From Pirellulaceae bacterium (GTDB lineage: Bacteria > Planctomycetota > Planctomycetia > Pirellulales > Pirellulaceae): DNA of 8,020 nucleotides. The stretch's first letter is position 1. Each line of letters begins with the position of its first letter. Location of the stretch: contig JABDKS010000940.1 of assembly GCA_013002105.1 (NCBI GenBank), forward strand, positions 1-8,020. The letters run 5' to 3'. This document shows, in pieces, positions 1-4,751 of this stretch. The notes beneath the pieces were generated by a model. The model was not told the origin of the DNA. It did no database searches and saw only the letters and a program-made list of their open reading frames with translations. The translations under genes were made by a program, and so were the position numbers.

Positions 1-6
1 TGTCGC

Positions 7-109
7 GGGAGGGTCGGTGGTGAGCCTAAGCGAGCCAACGGGGAGGGCGAACAGAAGACGTTGATCGCCCTCCCCGTCACACTCGCTAAAGCTCGGTGCC
101 GACCCTCCC
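7..109. repeat. Long imperfect inverted repeat, possible dispersed repeat or hairpin
   Basis: Complementary arms are arranged in nested order. GGGAGGGTCGG (7-17) pairs with CCGACCCTCCC (99-109), GAGC (22-25) with GCTC (91-94), AGCGAG (29-34) with CTCGCT (82-87), and ACGGGGAGGGCGA (38-50) with TCGCCCTCCCCGT (65-77). The central loop is 14 nt (51-64). The register is nearly symmetric, so a single strand could fold into a hairpin of about 100 nt. There is no T-tract after the right arm, so a simple intrinsic terminator is unlikely. A further GGGAGGGT lies alone at 147-154. The structure resembles a genome-dispersed palindromic repeat, but copy number cannot be judged from one window. Confidence 0.8.
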
Positions 110-270
110 ACGAACAAGCCTCTATTACATGGATGATTTAGCGCGTGGGAGGGTGAATTAAAGAAGCGATCAATCAGCCGACTTGAGGGTAAAGACAAGC
201 TCCTTGTTCCGCGAGCCGACATGTCACGCTCCTACTGAATCAGATTTTCCCAAAACGACTGACCGTCACC
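110..270. other. Gene-free leader upstream of the DUF502 gene
   Basis: No convincing coding region is seen here. An open frame starting at 183 (+) runs into the DUF502 gene in another frame and looks like a shadow. The stretch holds a solitary GGGAGGGT (147-154) that matches the outer arm of the inverted repeat. No good -35/-10 pair, sigma54 element or strong Shine-Dalgarno sequence was found just before the ATG at 271. Confidence 0.5.
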
Positions 271-951
271 ATGCGACATTTTTTACTGACACTTTGGAAA
301 CGCGGCTTCATTGGCACGTTTCTCACTGGGCTATTCGCGTTACTCCCACTGGTGGTGACGCTTTGGATAATGAATTGGGTCGCCGGAATGCTTCGCAGTG
401 TCATCGGGCCCGAAAGTATTCTCGGTCAGGCACTGCGATCGATCGGCTTGCACTTCGCAGCCAATCAGTGGATTGCCACGGCGATTGGATGGCTGTTTGT
501 CATTGCCTGTATCTGGTTAGTCGGGCTGCTCGTATCGGGAACGGCTCGATACCGTTGGCAAGAATGGTTTGACGGAACGTTCAAGAAAATACCGATCGTC
601 AAAAGTGTTTATGGTCCGGTGAAACAGGTGGTCGAGATGTTTGCCAAGCAAGACGAATCCGCAGTGACTGGTATGCAGGTCGTTCACTACAGTGTTGGCG
701 ATAACGAAGCTGCCGGATTCCTCGGGCTATTGCCAAGCAAAGAGGTGTATCGCTTTCAGGATCAAGATTGTCATATCGTTTACCTGCCATCGGCTCCGAT
801 GCCGATGACGGGATTCAATATGTTTGTTCCCGTCGATCGCGTGCGGATTGTCGCGATGTCGGTCGAAGAATTGATGCAGATCTACTTTTCATTAGGTGTC
901 ATGACCACCTCGGTCGTACCCGATGGAGTCGTGGCCAAGCCCAGCACATGA
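271..951 (+). CDS. DUF502 family integral membrane protein
   Basis: This 226-residue protein has the layout of the DUF502 family, whose molecular function is not established. A basic N-terminus (WKRG) leads into a first membrane segment at about residues 12-36 and a second at about 67-90. A soluble C-terminal domain follows. Family-like signatures are the KKIPIVKSVYGPVKQV stretch after the second helix, the TGFNMFVPVDRV stretch near residue 185, and the closing MSVEELMQIYFSLGV segment, which matches the usual 'lvPrsdvi.ldmsveea...iSgG' ending. The length is typical and the gene appears intact. The ATG at 271 was chosen because the membrane-proximal N-terminus starts there; no clear Shine-Dalgarno precedes it, as is common in planctomycetes. 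The gene stands alone, with no nearby same-strand partner. Identification is by pattern recognition of the family; the cellular role is unknown. Confidence 0.88.
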   Translation: MRHFLLTLWKRGFIGTFLTGLFALLPLVVTLWIMNWVAGMLRSVIGPESILGQALRSIGLHFAANQWIATAIGWLFVIACIWLVGLLVSGTARYRWQEWFDGTFKKIPIVKSVYGPVKQVVEMFAKQDESAVTGMQVVHYSVGDNEAAGFLGLLPSKEVYRFQDQDCHIVYLPSAPMPMTGFNMFVPVDRVRIVAMSVEELMQIYFSLGVMTTSVVPDGVVAKPST

Positions 952-980
952 AGCACATGAAAAGTCCAGCACATGAAAAG
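941..980 (+). repeat. Short direct repeats across the DUF502 stop codon
   Basis: The octamer-plus unit AGCACATGA occurs three times within 40 bases: at 943-951 (its TGA is the stop codon), 952-960 and 968-976. The last two copies extend identically to AGCACATGAAAAG (952-964 and 968-980). This looks like a small local tandem duplication at the 3' end of the gene. The gene's reading frame ends inside the first copy, so only the non-coding copies are redundant. Confidence 0.75.
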
Positions 981-1161
981 CCTTACCGAATTGCTCTAGG
1001 AAAACCGATTGAGCGATTCCAATAGTCGACGCAAAACTCGTTAATTATTTATGGCCACTCGGTCTTCTAGAATCGTTAGCGAGGGCGGCCCCCCCACCAT
1101 TCCACGGCAGGGTCTTGCAAACATTTGTGTTCGGATACAAGTGGATTGTCAACCAGTTTCG

Positions 1162-1190
1162 TTGACACGGAATTTTGCAACAGGTACGGT
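1162..1190 (+). promoter_or_regulatory. Weak sigma70-like promoter candidate
   Basis: TTGACA (1162-1167) is a perfect -35 hexamer, followed after exactly 17 bases by TACGGT (1185-1190). That hexamer matches TATAAT at only three of six positions, including the leading TA and final T. No recognisable gene lies downstream on this strand, so it may be chance. It is recorded because the spacing is ideal and a hairpin follows about 300 bases later. Confidence 0.2.
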
Positions 1191-1487
1191 CTGTTCGACG
1201 AAAGGAGAACGAGCTTCCCGATTTGATCCGAGCCGCACTCCCTTTCCCATTCGCACGGACCCTCGGTCTCACGCGATTATGATTCACGGACGTTTTAGAA
1301 ATCTGCCTAGTCCAATCGACCGGCGAGCTATTTCAAATGGATTGTGTGATTGCTGGCAGGATGGATCGGAGTGCAGAACGACGCAGATCTTCAAACGATT
1401 TTGCTCAACATCCCCAACCGCTCCACCGAAGCCGCATCTGCTAACCCCTTGGGATTGATGTGCTGAACCATCCTATCGCTCACTCGT

Positions 1488-1511
1488 CGCGATAACGTCC
1501 CCGTTATTGCG
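1488..1511. terminator. Stem-loop in the convergent gap (possible terminator)
   Basis: CGCGATAACG (1488-1497) pairs with CGTTATTGCG (1502-1511) around the four-base loop TCCC. Read on the + strand, all ten pairs form with one G-U wobble. Read on the - strand, one pair is an A-C mismatch, but the loop becomes GGGA. The structure lies about 63 bases past the dehydrogenase stop codon. No U-tract follows on either strand, so intrinsic termination is doubtful and the hairpin may only be an mRNA end stabiliser or chance. Confidence 0.3.
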
Positions 1512-1573
1512 ATGCTCGAGACAGGATTCCGTTGGTAAAAGAATTTCGCTGGCGTGGGGAAACGCTTTGCAAA

Positions 1574-2578
1574 TTACGTCTCGTTGACCACCAACACGTA
1601 TTTGCCAAACTGTGGTGATGACTTCATCTGACTCACCACCGCGTTTCCCTGCGCAAGCGGAGCGACTTCGTCGACCACGGGACGAATCTTGTGCTCGTCT
1701 ACTAATTCCAACATGGCGGCGAAGTCGGCTGGCGAACCCATCGTCGATCCTTGGACGGTCAGCTGTTTCCAAAAAACCTTGAACAAATCCAGTTTCTCGG
1801 GCGGACCTGCGGTGGATCCGTAGTTCACAATCCGGGCGCCCGGGGCGGCAATTTTCAGCAGTGTGTCGTATCCGCTGCCGCCGGCACTGTCGATGATCAA
1901 GTCGGGTGCGCCGGCCTGAGAGGTCAACGCCCGTCCCCAATCGTCCGATGTGTAATCAAATCCCCCCTTGGCACCCATCGCGACGGCACGCGTAATCTTC
2001 TCCTCCGACGACGATGTCACCCAAACGTCGGCCCCGGCTGCGACCGCGAACTGCAATGCGAACGTCGCGACACCGCCCCCGATCCCATTGATCACGATCG
2101 TTTCACCCGGTTGCAACCCACCCTGTGTAAAAACGGCCCGATAAGCGGTCACGCCGGCCAGTGGTAACGCAGCGGCCTCTTCCCAACTCAGATGGCTCGG
2201 CTTTAAGTGCAATGCCTCCGCCGGTACCACGACATGCGTTGCGAAGGTCCCGTCTTGTGGCATCCCCAAAATTTTGAATGCATCACTCTGCACGCGTGGG
2301 TTATCACCCCAGTCAAATCCGGGATTGAGAATGACTTCTCGCTGGTCCCAGTAATTGCCCAGCGCGGCACCCGTTTGCTCCACCACTCCCGCCCCATCGG
2401 AACCAAGGACCACCGGGCACTCGATTCCCGGATACATTCCCTGTGTGATCCAATAATCACGTCGGTTCAGCGCTGCCGCGTTGATTCGCACGACGACTTC
2501 CTGATCGCCTGGTTGCGGGTCGTCGCGTTCCTGTAATACCAGAGGCGATTTGATTTCTGTCAGAGTGAGTGCTTTCAT
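1574..2578 (-). CDS. Medium-chain dehydrogenase/reductase, quinone-oxidoreductase-like
   Basis: This 334-residue protein of the MDR superfamily is expected to use NAD(P)H to reduce or oxidise a small carbonyl, alkene or quinone substrate in the cytoplasm; the substrate cannot be read from sequence. The N-terminal GroES-like domain spans about residues 1-125, with PVVLGSDGAGVVEQTG at 56-70 and the LNRRDYW segment at 37-43. The Rossmann domain follows, with a nucleotide-binding NGIGGGV loop at 164-170 and a second strand ending VTSSSEEK. The only cysteine is Cys54, so neither the catalytic nor the structural zinc ligands of zinc alcohol dehydrogenases are present. This points to the zinc-independent quinone oxidoreductase/YhdH-like side of the family. 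The start at 2578 was preferred over an upstream ATG at 2689 because the family N-terminus begins at MKALTLTEIK and an A/G-rich GAAAGAG precedes it. The gene stands alone and appears intact. Confidence 0.9.
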   Translation of the reverse strand: MKALTLTEIKSPLVLQERDDPQPGDQEVVVRINAAALNRRDYWITQGMYPGIECPVVLGSDGAGVVEQTGAALGNYWDQREVILNPGFDWGDNPRVQSDAFKILGMPQDGTFATHVVVPAEALHLKPSHLSWEEAAALPLAGVTAYRAVFTQGGLQPGETIVINGIGGGVATFALQFAVAAGADVWVTSSSEEKITRAVAMGAKGGFDYTSDDWGRALTSQAGAPDLIIDSAGGSGYDTLLKIAAPGARIVNYGSTAGPPEKLDLFKVFWKQLTVQGSTMGSPADFAAMLELVDEHKIRPVVDEVAPLAQGNAVVSQMKSSPQFGKYVLVVNET

Positions 2579-2994
2579 GATCTCTTTCGATGTTCGTCGG
2601 CGTTTCTGCAACGCAAATATAGCCCTCTCGTTGACTCGCGCCGACCGGGATCCGACTTGCATTGACGCCCCCAGCGGTCCTCGCACCATTCTTTCGTCGG
2701 CGGATTTGCCGCAACACTTCGCTGCTCGCTATGCGTGGCCGACCAATTCTTCGCAGCGGGCGCTGCTATAAAACGAATAGGAATTTTGCTCGTACCATTT
2801 CGCACGGACGATTGGATGCTGATTGACCCAGGCGATAACCCAACGATTCAAGTCAAAAAACCCAAGGCTCCCGGCGGATACGAGAGCACGAATTGGCGGG
2901 GACAGTTCCAGGCAACCAAACCCCAGAACCATCGATGAAACGGTCGTCTCGATGGCTCTCTGCACGATTTCAGTGGATGTCCAGGCTCGAACGA
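2579..2994. other. Interval between dehydrogenase and PGQV-repeat gene
   Basis: About 415 bases contain no gene I can support. A 78-codon frame at 2729-2965 (-) has a moderately hydrophobic centre (ALVSAGSLGFFDLNRWVIAWV) but no strong ribosome binding site and no recognised family, so it is left uncalled. On the - strand, TATATT (2616-2621) lies about 38 bases upstream of the dehydrogenase ATG and could be a -10 box, but no matching -35 hexamer was found. A TGGGGGCG...ATGC string near 2658-2673 has sigma54-like spacing but a wrong -24 element. Confidence 0.4.
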
Positions 2995-3654
2995 TTACTG
3001 GTCACTTCGAGAGTAAGCCACGCCACCTTCGTGAACGCCACCAAACTGATTGGGCGTATAGCTCTGCAGATTGCCGTGTTCTTGTCCAGTGAAACTGTTG
3101 TTCCAAACCCATCCTTGTTGGTAGCCCGAAATCTGACCACGCGTGTTGTACACAGGGCGACGAACCCAACGGCGTGTGTTGTTGAATTGACTGATGTTTC
3201 GTCCTGGATCCCAAACAGTATTGTTTAACTGCTGGTTGGTCGTATTGAGTCCTCCAGTTTGTGGATTGATCGAGGTGATTTGGTTGGGCGTTACGACAGA
3301 AGGCACAGATGGTCGCATGGCGTTATACGATTGCGGCCAAACGACTTGTCCGTTGGGGTAAATGATTGTTCCAGCCGGATAGTTGATCTGTCCTTGTACG
3401 ACGTTGCCGGGCGTAACCGTTCCGGGGAAGACCTGGCCGGGAAAAACTTGTCCAGGGATCACTTGCCCGGGTACCACCTGACCGGGCATCACCTGTCCAG
3501 GCATCACTTGACCGGGTACCACTTGACCGGGAAAGACCTGGCCGGGCATCACCACTGGTCCTTGTGTGCCAGGCAAGATGACTTGTGCAATCACCGGAGA
3601 GGGAACGAAAGCCAAGCAGAGTGGGAGTGTGGCGAGCATTGCGAAGCGTAACAT
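2995..3654 (-). CDS. Exported protein with eleven tandem PGQV-type pentapeptides
   Basis: This 219-residue protein of unknown function is not a member of a family I recognise. Residues 1-23 form a classic signal peptide (MLRFAMLATLPLCLAF core, cleavage expected after SPVIA, before Gln24), so the product is probably exported. Residues 36-90 are eleven back-to-back five-residue units, seven or eight of them exact xPGQV with x = Met, Phe, Val or Ile. The last units degenerate to FPGTV, TPGNV and VQGQI. The C-terminal 125 residues are rich in Asn, Gln, Gly, Trp and Tyr (NTRRWVRRPVYNTRGQISGY, then WVWNNSFTGQ) and lack cysteine. The ATG at 3654 was chosen over one at 3849 because it begins the signal peptide and GAGG (3664-3667) sits nine bases upstream. 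A regular P-G repeat suggests an extended or beta-spiral segment, perhaps cell-surface or wall-associated; this is inference. It faces the leader-ORF gene divergently. Confidence 0.8.
   Translation of the reverse strand: MLRFAMLATLPLCLAFVPSPVIAQVILPGTQGPVVMPGQVFPGQVVPGQVMPGQVMPGQVVPGQVIPGQVFPGQVFPGTVTPGNVVQGQINYPAGTIIYPNGQVVWPQSYNAMRPSVPSVVTPNQITSINPQTGGLNTTNQQLNNTVWDPGRNISQFNNTRRWVRRPVYNTRGQISGYQQGWVWNNSFTGQEHGNLQSYTPNQFGGVHEGGVAYSRSDQ
3385..3549 (-). repeat. 15-bp minisatellite encoding PGQV pentapeptides
   Basis: Eleven 15-bp units encode residues 36-90 of the exported protein. Units differ mostly at third codon positions (for example Pro-Gly read as cccggg, ccaggt or cccggc-like variants) and at the first, hydrophobic residue. 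The pattern is therefore conserved at protein level more strictly than at DNA level. The three units nearest the C-terminus are the most diverged. Such arrays can gain or lose units by slippage without changing frame, because 15 is divisible by three. Confidence 0.9.
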
Positions 3655-3723
3655 GGCGGCGAACCTCAATTCTGGGAGGAAGGGAAATACTGCGAACGTC
3701 TTGAATTCGCAAATCACTATTAC

Positions 3724-3740
3724 CGCATCTGACGTGCCGA
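3724..3740 (-). promoter_or_regulatory. Marginal sigma54-like element upstream of the PGQV-repeat gene
   Basis: Read on the - strand, the sequence is TCGGCACGTCAGATGCG. Against YTGGCACGRNNNTTGCW it matches about 10 of 14 informative positions. GG and GC are the required 12 bases apart, and GGCACG is perfect in the -24 box. The -12 box (ATGCG) is weak. Transcription would begin near 3713, about 59 bases before the ATG at 3654. This could be chance. Confidence 0.25.
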
Positions 3741-3943
3741 ATCGCGTGCCGCTAATTTGAGCCCCAAAAACGTCGCTTCTGTACAGCCGGTAAAAATGTC
3801 GCGTGCACGGCGGCGCGCATTGAGCATTGACGCACAGCCAAATCTGCACACGTTCAAAATCTTCGTCGCCGGGCTTCGGTGCATCACGCGGCGATCGTGA
3901 CCGAATCGCGTATCAACCTGTCGTTTCAAAAGCAATCATCGAT

Positions 3944-3961
3944 GCTGGAAAATGTTCCAGC
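3944..3961. promoter_or_regulatory. 18-bp palindrome, candidate activator binding site (UAS)
   Basis: GCTGGAAAATGTTCCAGC is a perfect inverted repeat with 7-bp arms (3944-3950 and 3955-3961) and a 4-bp centre. Its centre lies about 117 bp upstream of the start predicted from the sigma54 element at 4043-4059, the usual distance for an enhancer bound by an NtrC-type activator. On the opposite strand it reads ACATTTT followed by CCAGC, which recurs with a 2-3 base insertion in the kinase/regulator gap (6542-6556). Binding by the regulator in this window is inference. Confidence 0.5.
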
Positions 3962-4042
3962 GGGTTACGACAAGATGGCAATCGGCAGGATGACACTTTG
4001 TCGTTGTGCCGGTTTCAAGGACCCAATATCCCGTGCTTTTCA

Positions 4043-4059
4043 TTGGCATGCTTTCTGCA
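4043..4059 (+). promoter_or_regulatory. Sigma54-type (-24/-12) promoter of leader ORF and membrane gene
   Basis: TTGGCATGCTTTCTGCA matches the RpoN consensus YTGGCACGRNNNTTGCW at 11 of 14 informative positions. It has both invariant dinucleotides, GG (4045-4046) and GC (4057-4058), exactly 12 bases apart. The predicted start is near 4070, only a few bases before a perfect AGGAGG (4076-4081) and the ATG at 4088, so promoter and translation start fit tightly. An 18-bp palindrome sits at about -117. Confidence 0.6.
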
Positions 4060-4087
4060 TGAAACAAAGTGGAACAGGAGGGCCCAA

Positions 4088-4144
4088 ATGATCGATTCAA
4101 AGGTATTGCTGAGTACTCTGTTGGGGGATTCGACACATGTCTAA
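4088..4144 (+). CDS. 18-codon leader ORF overlapping the membrane-protein start
   Basis: The ATG at 4088 is preceded at six bases by AGGAGG (4076-4081), the best Shine-Dalgarno in the window. It opens a reading frame for MIDSKVLLSTLLGDSTHV, ending at TAA (4142-4144). The stop lies inside the second and third codons of the downstream gene, so the two frames overlap by eight bases (ATGTCTAA). This is typical of translational coupling, in which ribosomes finishing the short ORF re-initiate at 4137. The peptide is mostly hydrophobic and polar and shows no amino-acid run suggestive of an attenuation sensor. It could be a small protein in its own right, a leader, or chance. The SD quality and overlap argue that it is translated; no homolog is known to me. 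Confidence 0.5.
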   Translation: MIDSKVLLSTLLGDSTHV

Positions 4145-4694
4145 CACAATCGAAAATCCGACCAAAGAAAATCGTCAACGCGTCATCCAGCCAAATCGTC
4201 AGCAACCTAGCGTCCATCAAGGCCGCCCTCCCCTACCGACGCGACCACCTCATGGAAAGCCGGAATCTCGTGGCCGCGGCCGACATCATTCACCCGCCAA
4301 ATCGACTCCCTCGTCCCGCTTTCAATCCGGCCACCGTCCGCTTGTGACGCGATCAGGTCGTGACCATCACGACCGCGAAACGTCACGATATTCTGGCCGG
4401 CCAGTTGTTCAGCGATCAGTGGTCGAACGTCCGTCGCCGCTGCGATTGTTCTTTCAAAACTTCCATACCGAAAAAGCGTTTACGCTCTCGGGACTGCTGG
4501 TTGGACTGACGCTCGTCATCGTTTGCGGGCTCGACTTGGCGTTCGCGTGGCCGTACCAACAAGCCAGCAAGGCCTACGACATTACATTTTTGCTTAGTGG
4601 CATCGTGATGCTATGGTTGACATGGGACGTCGCAAAAGACCAATGGAGTGGACGTGGCCGCCGGCCCGAACGAATTACGCCGAAATTGCAGTAA
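4137..4694 (+). CDS. Basic Pro/Arg/His-rich protein with two C-terminal membrane helices
   Basis: This 185-residue protein belongs to no family I recognise. Residues 1-105 are low-complexity and strongly basic (ESRGRGRHH near 43-51, RSGRDHHDRE near 72-81), rich in Pro, Gln, Ser and Arg, and probably disordered. Two hydrophobic helices follow at about 116-138 (LSGLLVGLTLVIVCGLDLAFAW) and 149-166 (FLLSGIVMLWLTW). A basic tail (SGRGRRPERITPKLQ) closes the protein. The positive-inside rule puts both ends in the cytoplasm, giving a hairpin anchor with a long basic cytoplasmic arm. The ATG at 4137 is the only Met before residue 158; GGGGG at 4123-4127 is a modest ribosome site, and an in-frame stop at 4110 bars extension. 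It lies behind the leader ORF and a sigma54-type promoter, and is convergent with the regulator gene 57 bp away. It may be an output of that regulator. Confidence 0.75.
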   Translation: MSNTIENPTKENRQRVIQPNRQQPSVHQGRPPLPTRPPHGKPESRGRGRHHSPAKSTPSSRFQSGHRPLVTRSGRDHHDRETSRYSGRPVVQRSVVERPSPLRLFFQNFHTEKAFTLSGLLVGLTLVIVCGLDLAFAWPYQQASKAYDITFLLSGIVMLWLTWDVAKDQWSGRGRRPERITPKLQ

Positions 4695-4751
4695 CCGAGC
4701 TCACCCTTTGCGCCTCGCGGCACCCCACCGTCACGGATTGCGCCAACTATG

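Larger units (their letters stand above)
952..1573. other. Gene-free interval between DUF502 gene and dehydrogenase
   Basis: About 620 bases lie between the DUF502 stop and the convergent dehydrogenase stop. A 135-codon open frame at 1051-1458 (+) exists. Its translation is rich in Arg, Ser, Thr and Pro with scattered Cys, has no hydrophobic core pattern, and resembles nothing recognised, so it is probably spurious. Visible structure is limited to the short repeats at 941-980, an isolated TTGACA-N17-TACGGT (1162-1190) and a 10-bp hairpin (1488-1511). A small RNA between those last two elements is possible but unsupported. Confidence 0.45.
3655..4087. other. Divergent regulatory gap between PGQV gene and leader ORF
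   Basis: Roughly 430 bases separate two divergent genes, and no internal open frame looks genuine. The gap holds the marginal sigma54-like element at 3724-3740 (-), an inverted repeat TCACG/CGTGA (3884-3888 and 3896-3900), the palindrome at 3944-3961, and the sigma54-type promoter at 4043-4059 (+). The right half therefore has the usual anatomy of an enhancer-dependent promoter. Confidence 0.55.

Noticed and set aside
311..327. TTGGCACG, a perfect sigma54 -24 half
   Set aside because: It lies inside the DUF502 coding region, and the -12 position reads TCAC instead of TTGC, so the GC dinucleotide is missing.
1051..1458. 135-codon open frame on the + strand
   Set aside because: Its translation has no recognisable domain or hydrophobic core pattern, is biased to Arg/Ser/Thr/Pro, and has no good ribosome site. 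It is probably chance in GC-rich DNA.
1574..2578. Zinc-dependent alcohol dehydrogenase annotation
   Set aside because: The protein has a single cysteine (Cys54) and lacks the catalytic and structural zinc ligands, so a zinc enzyme is not supported.
2658..2673. Sigma54-like spacing (TGGGGGCG...ATGC) upstream of the dehydrogenase on the - strand
   Set aside because: The -24 box lacks GGCACG beyond GG, so this is not a credible RpoN site.
2729..2965. 78-codon frame on the - strand with a hydrophobic middle
   Set aside because: It has no Shine-Dalgarno sequence and no known family. The hydrophobic stretch alone is not enough.
3259..3651. Open frame antisense to the PGQV gene, with HLxGHHLT-like repeats
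   Set aside because: The periodicity is a shadow of the 15-bp minisatellite. The opposite strand has a signal peptide and a ribosome site.
4695..4751. Search for a shared terminator between the convergent membrane-protein and regulator genes
   Set aside because: Only a tiny CCG/CGG hairpin (CCGTCACGG) and two copies of TTGCGCC are visible, with no T-tract. Not enough to call a terminator.
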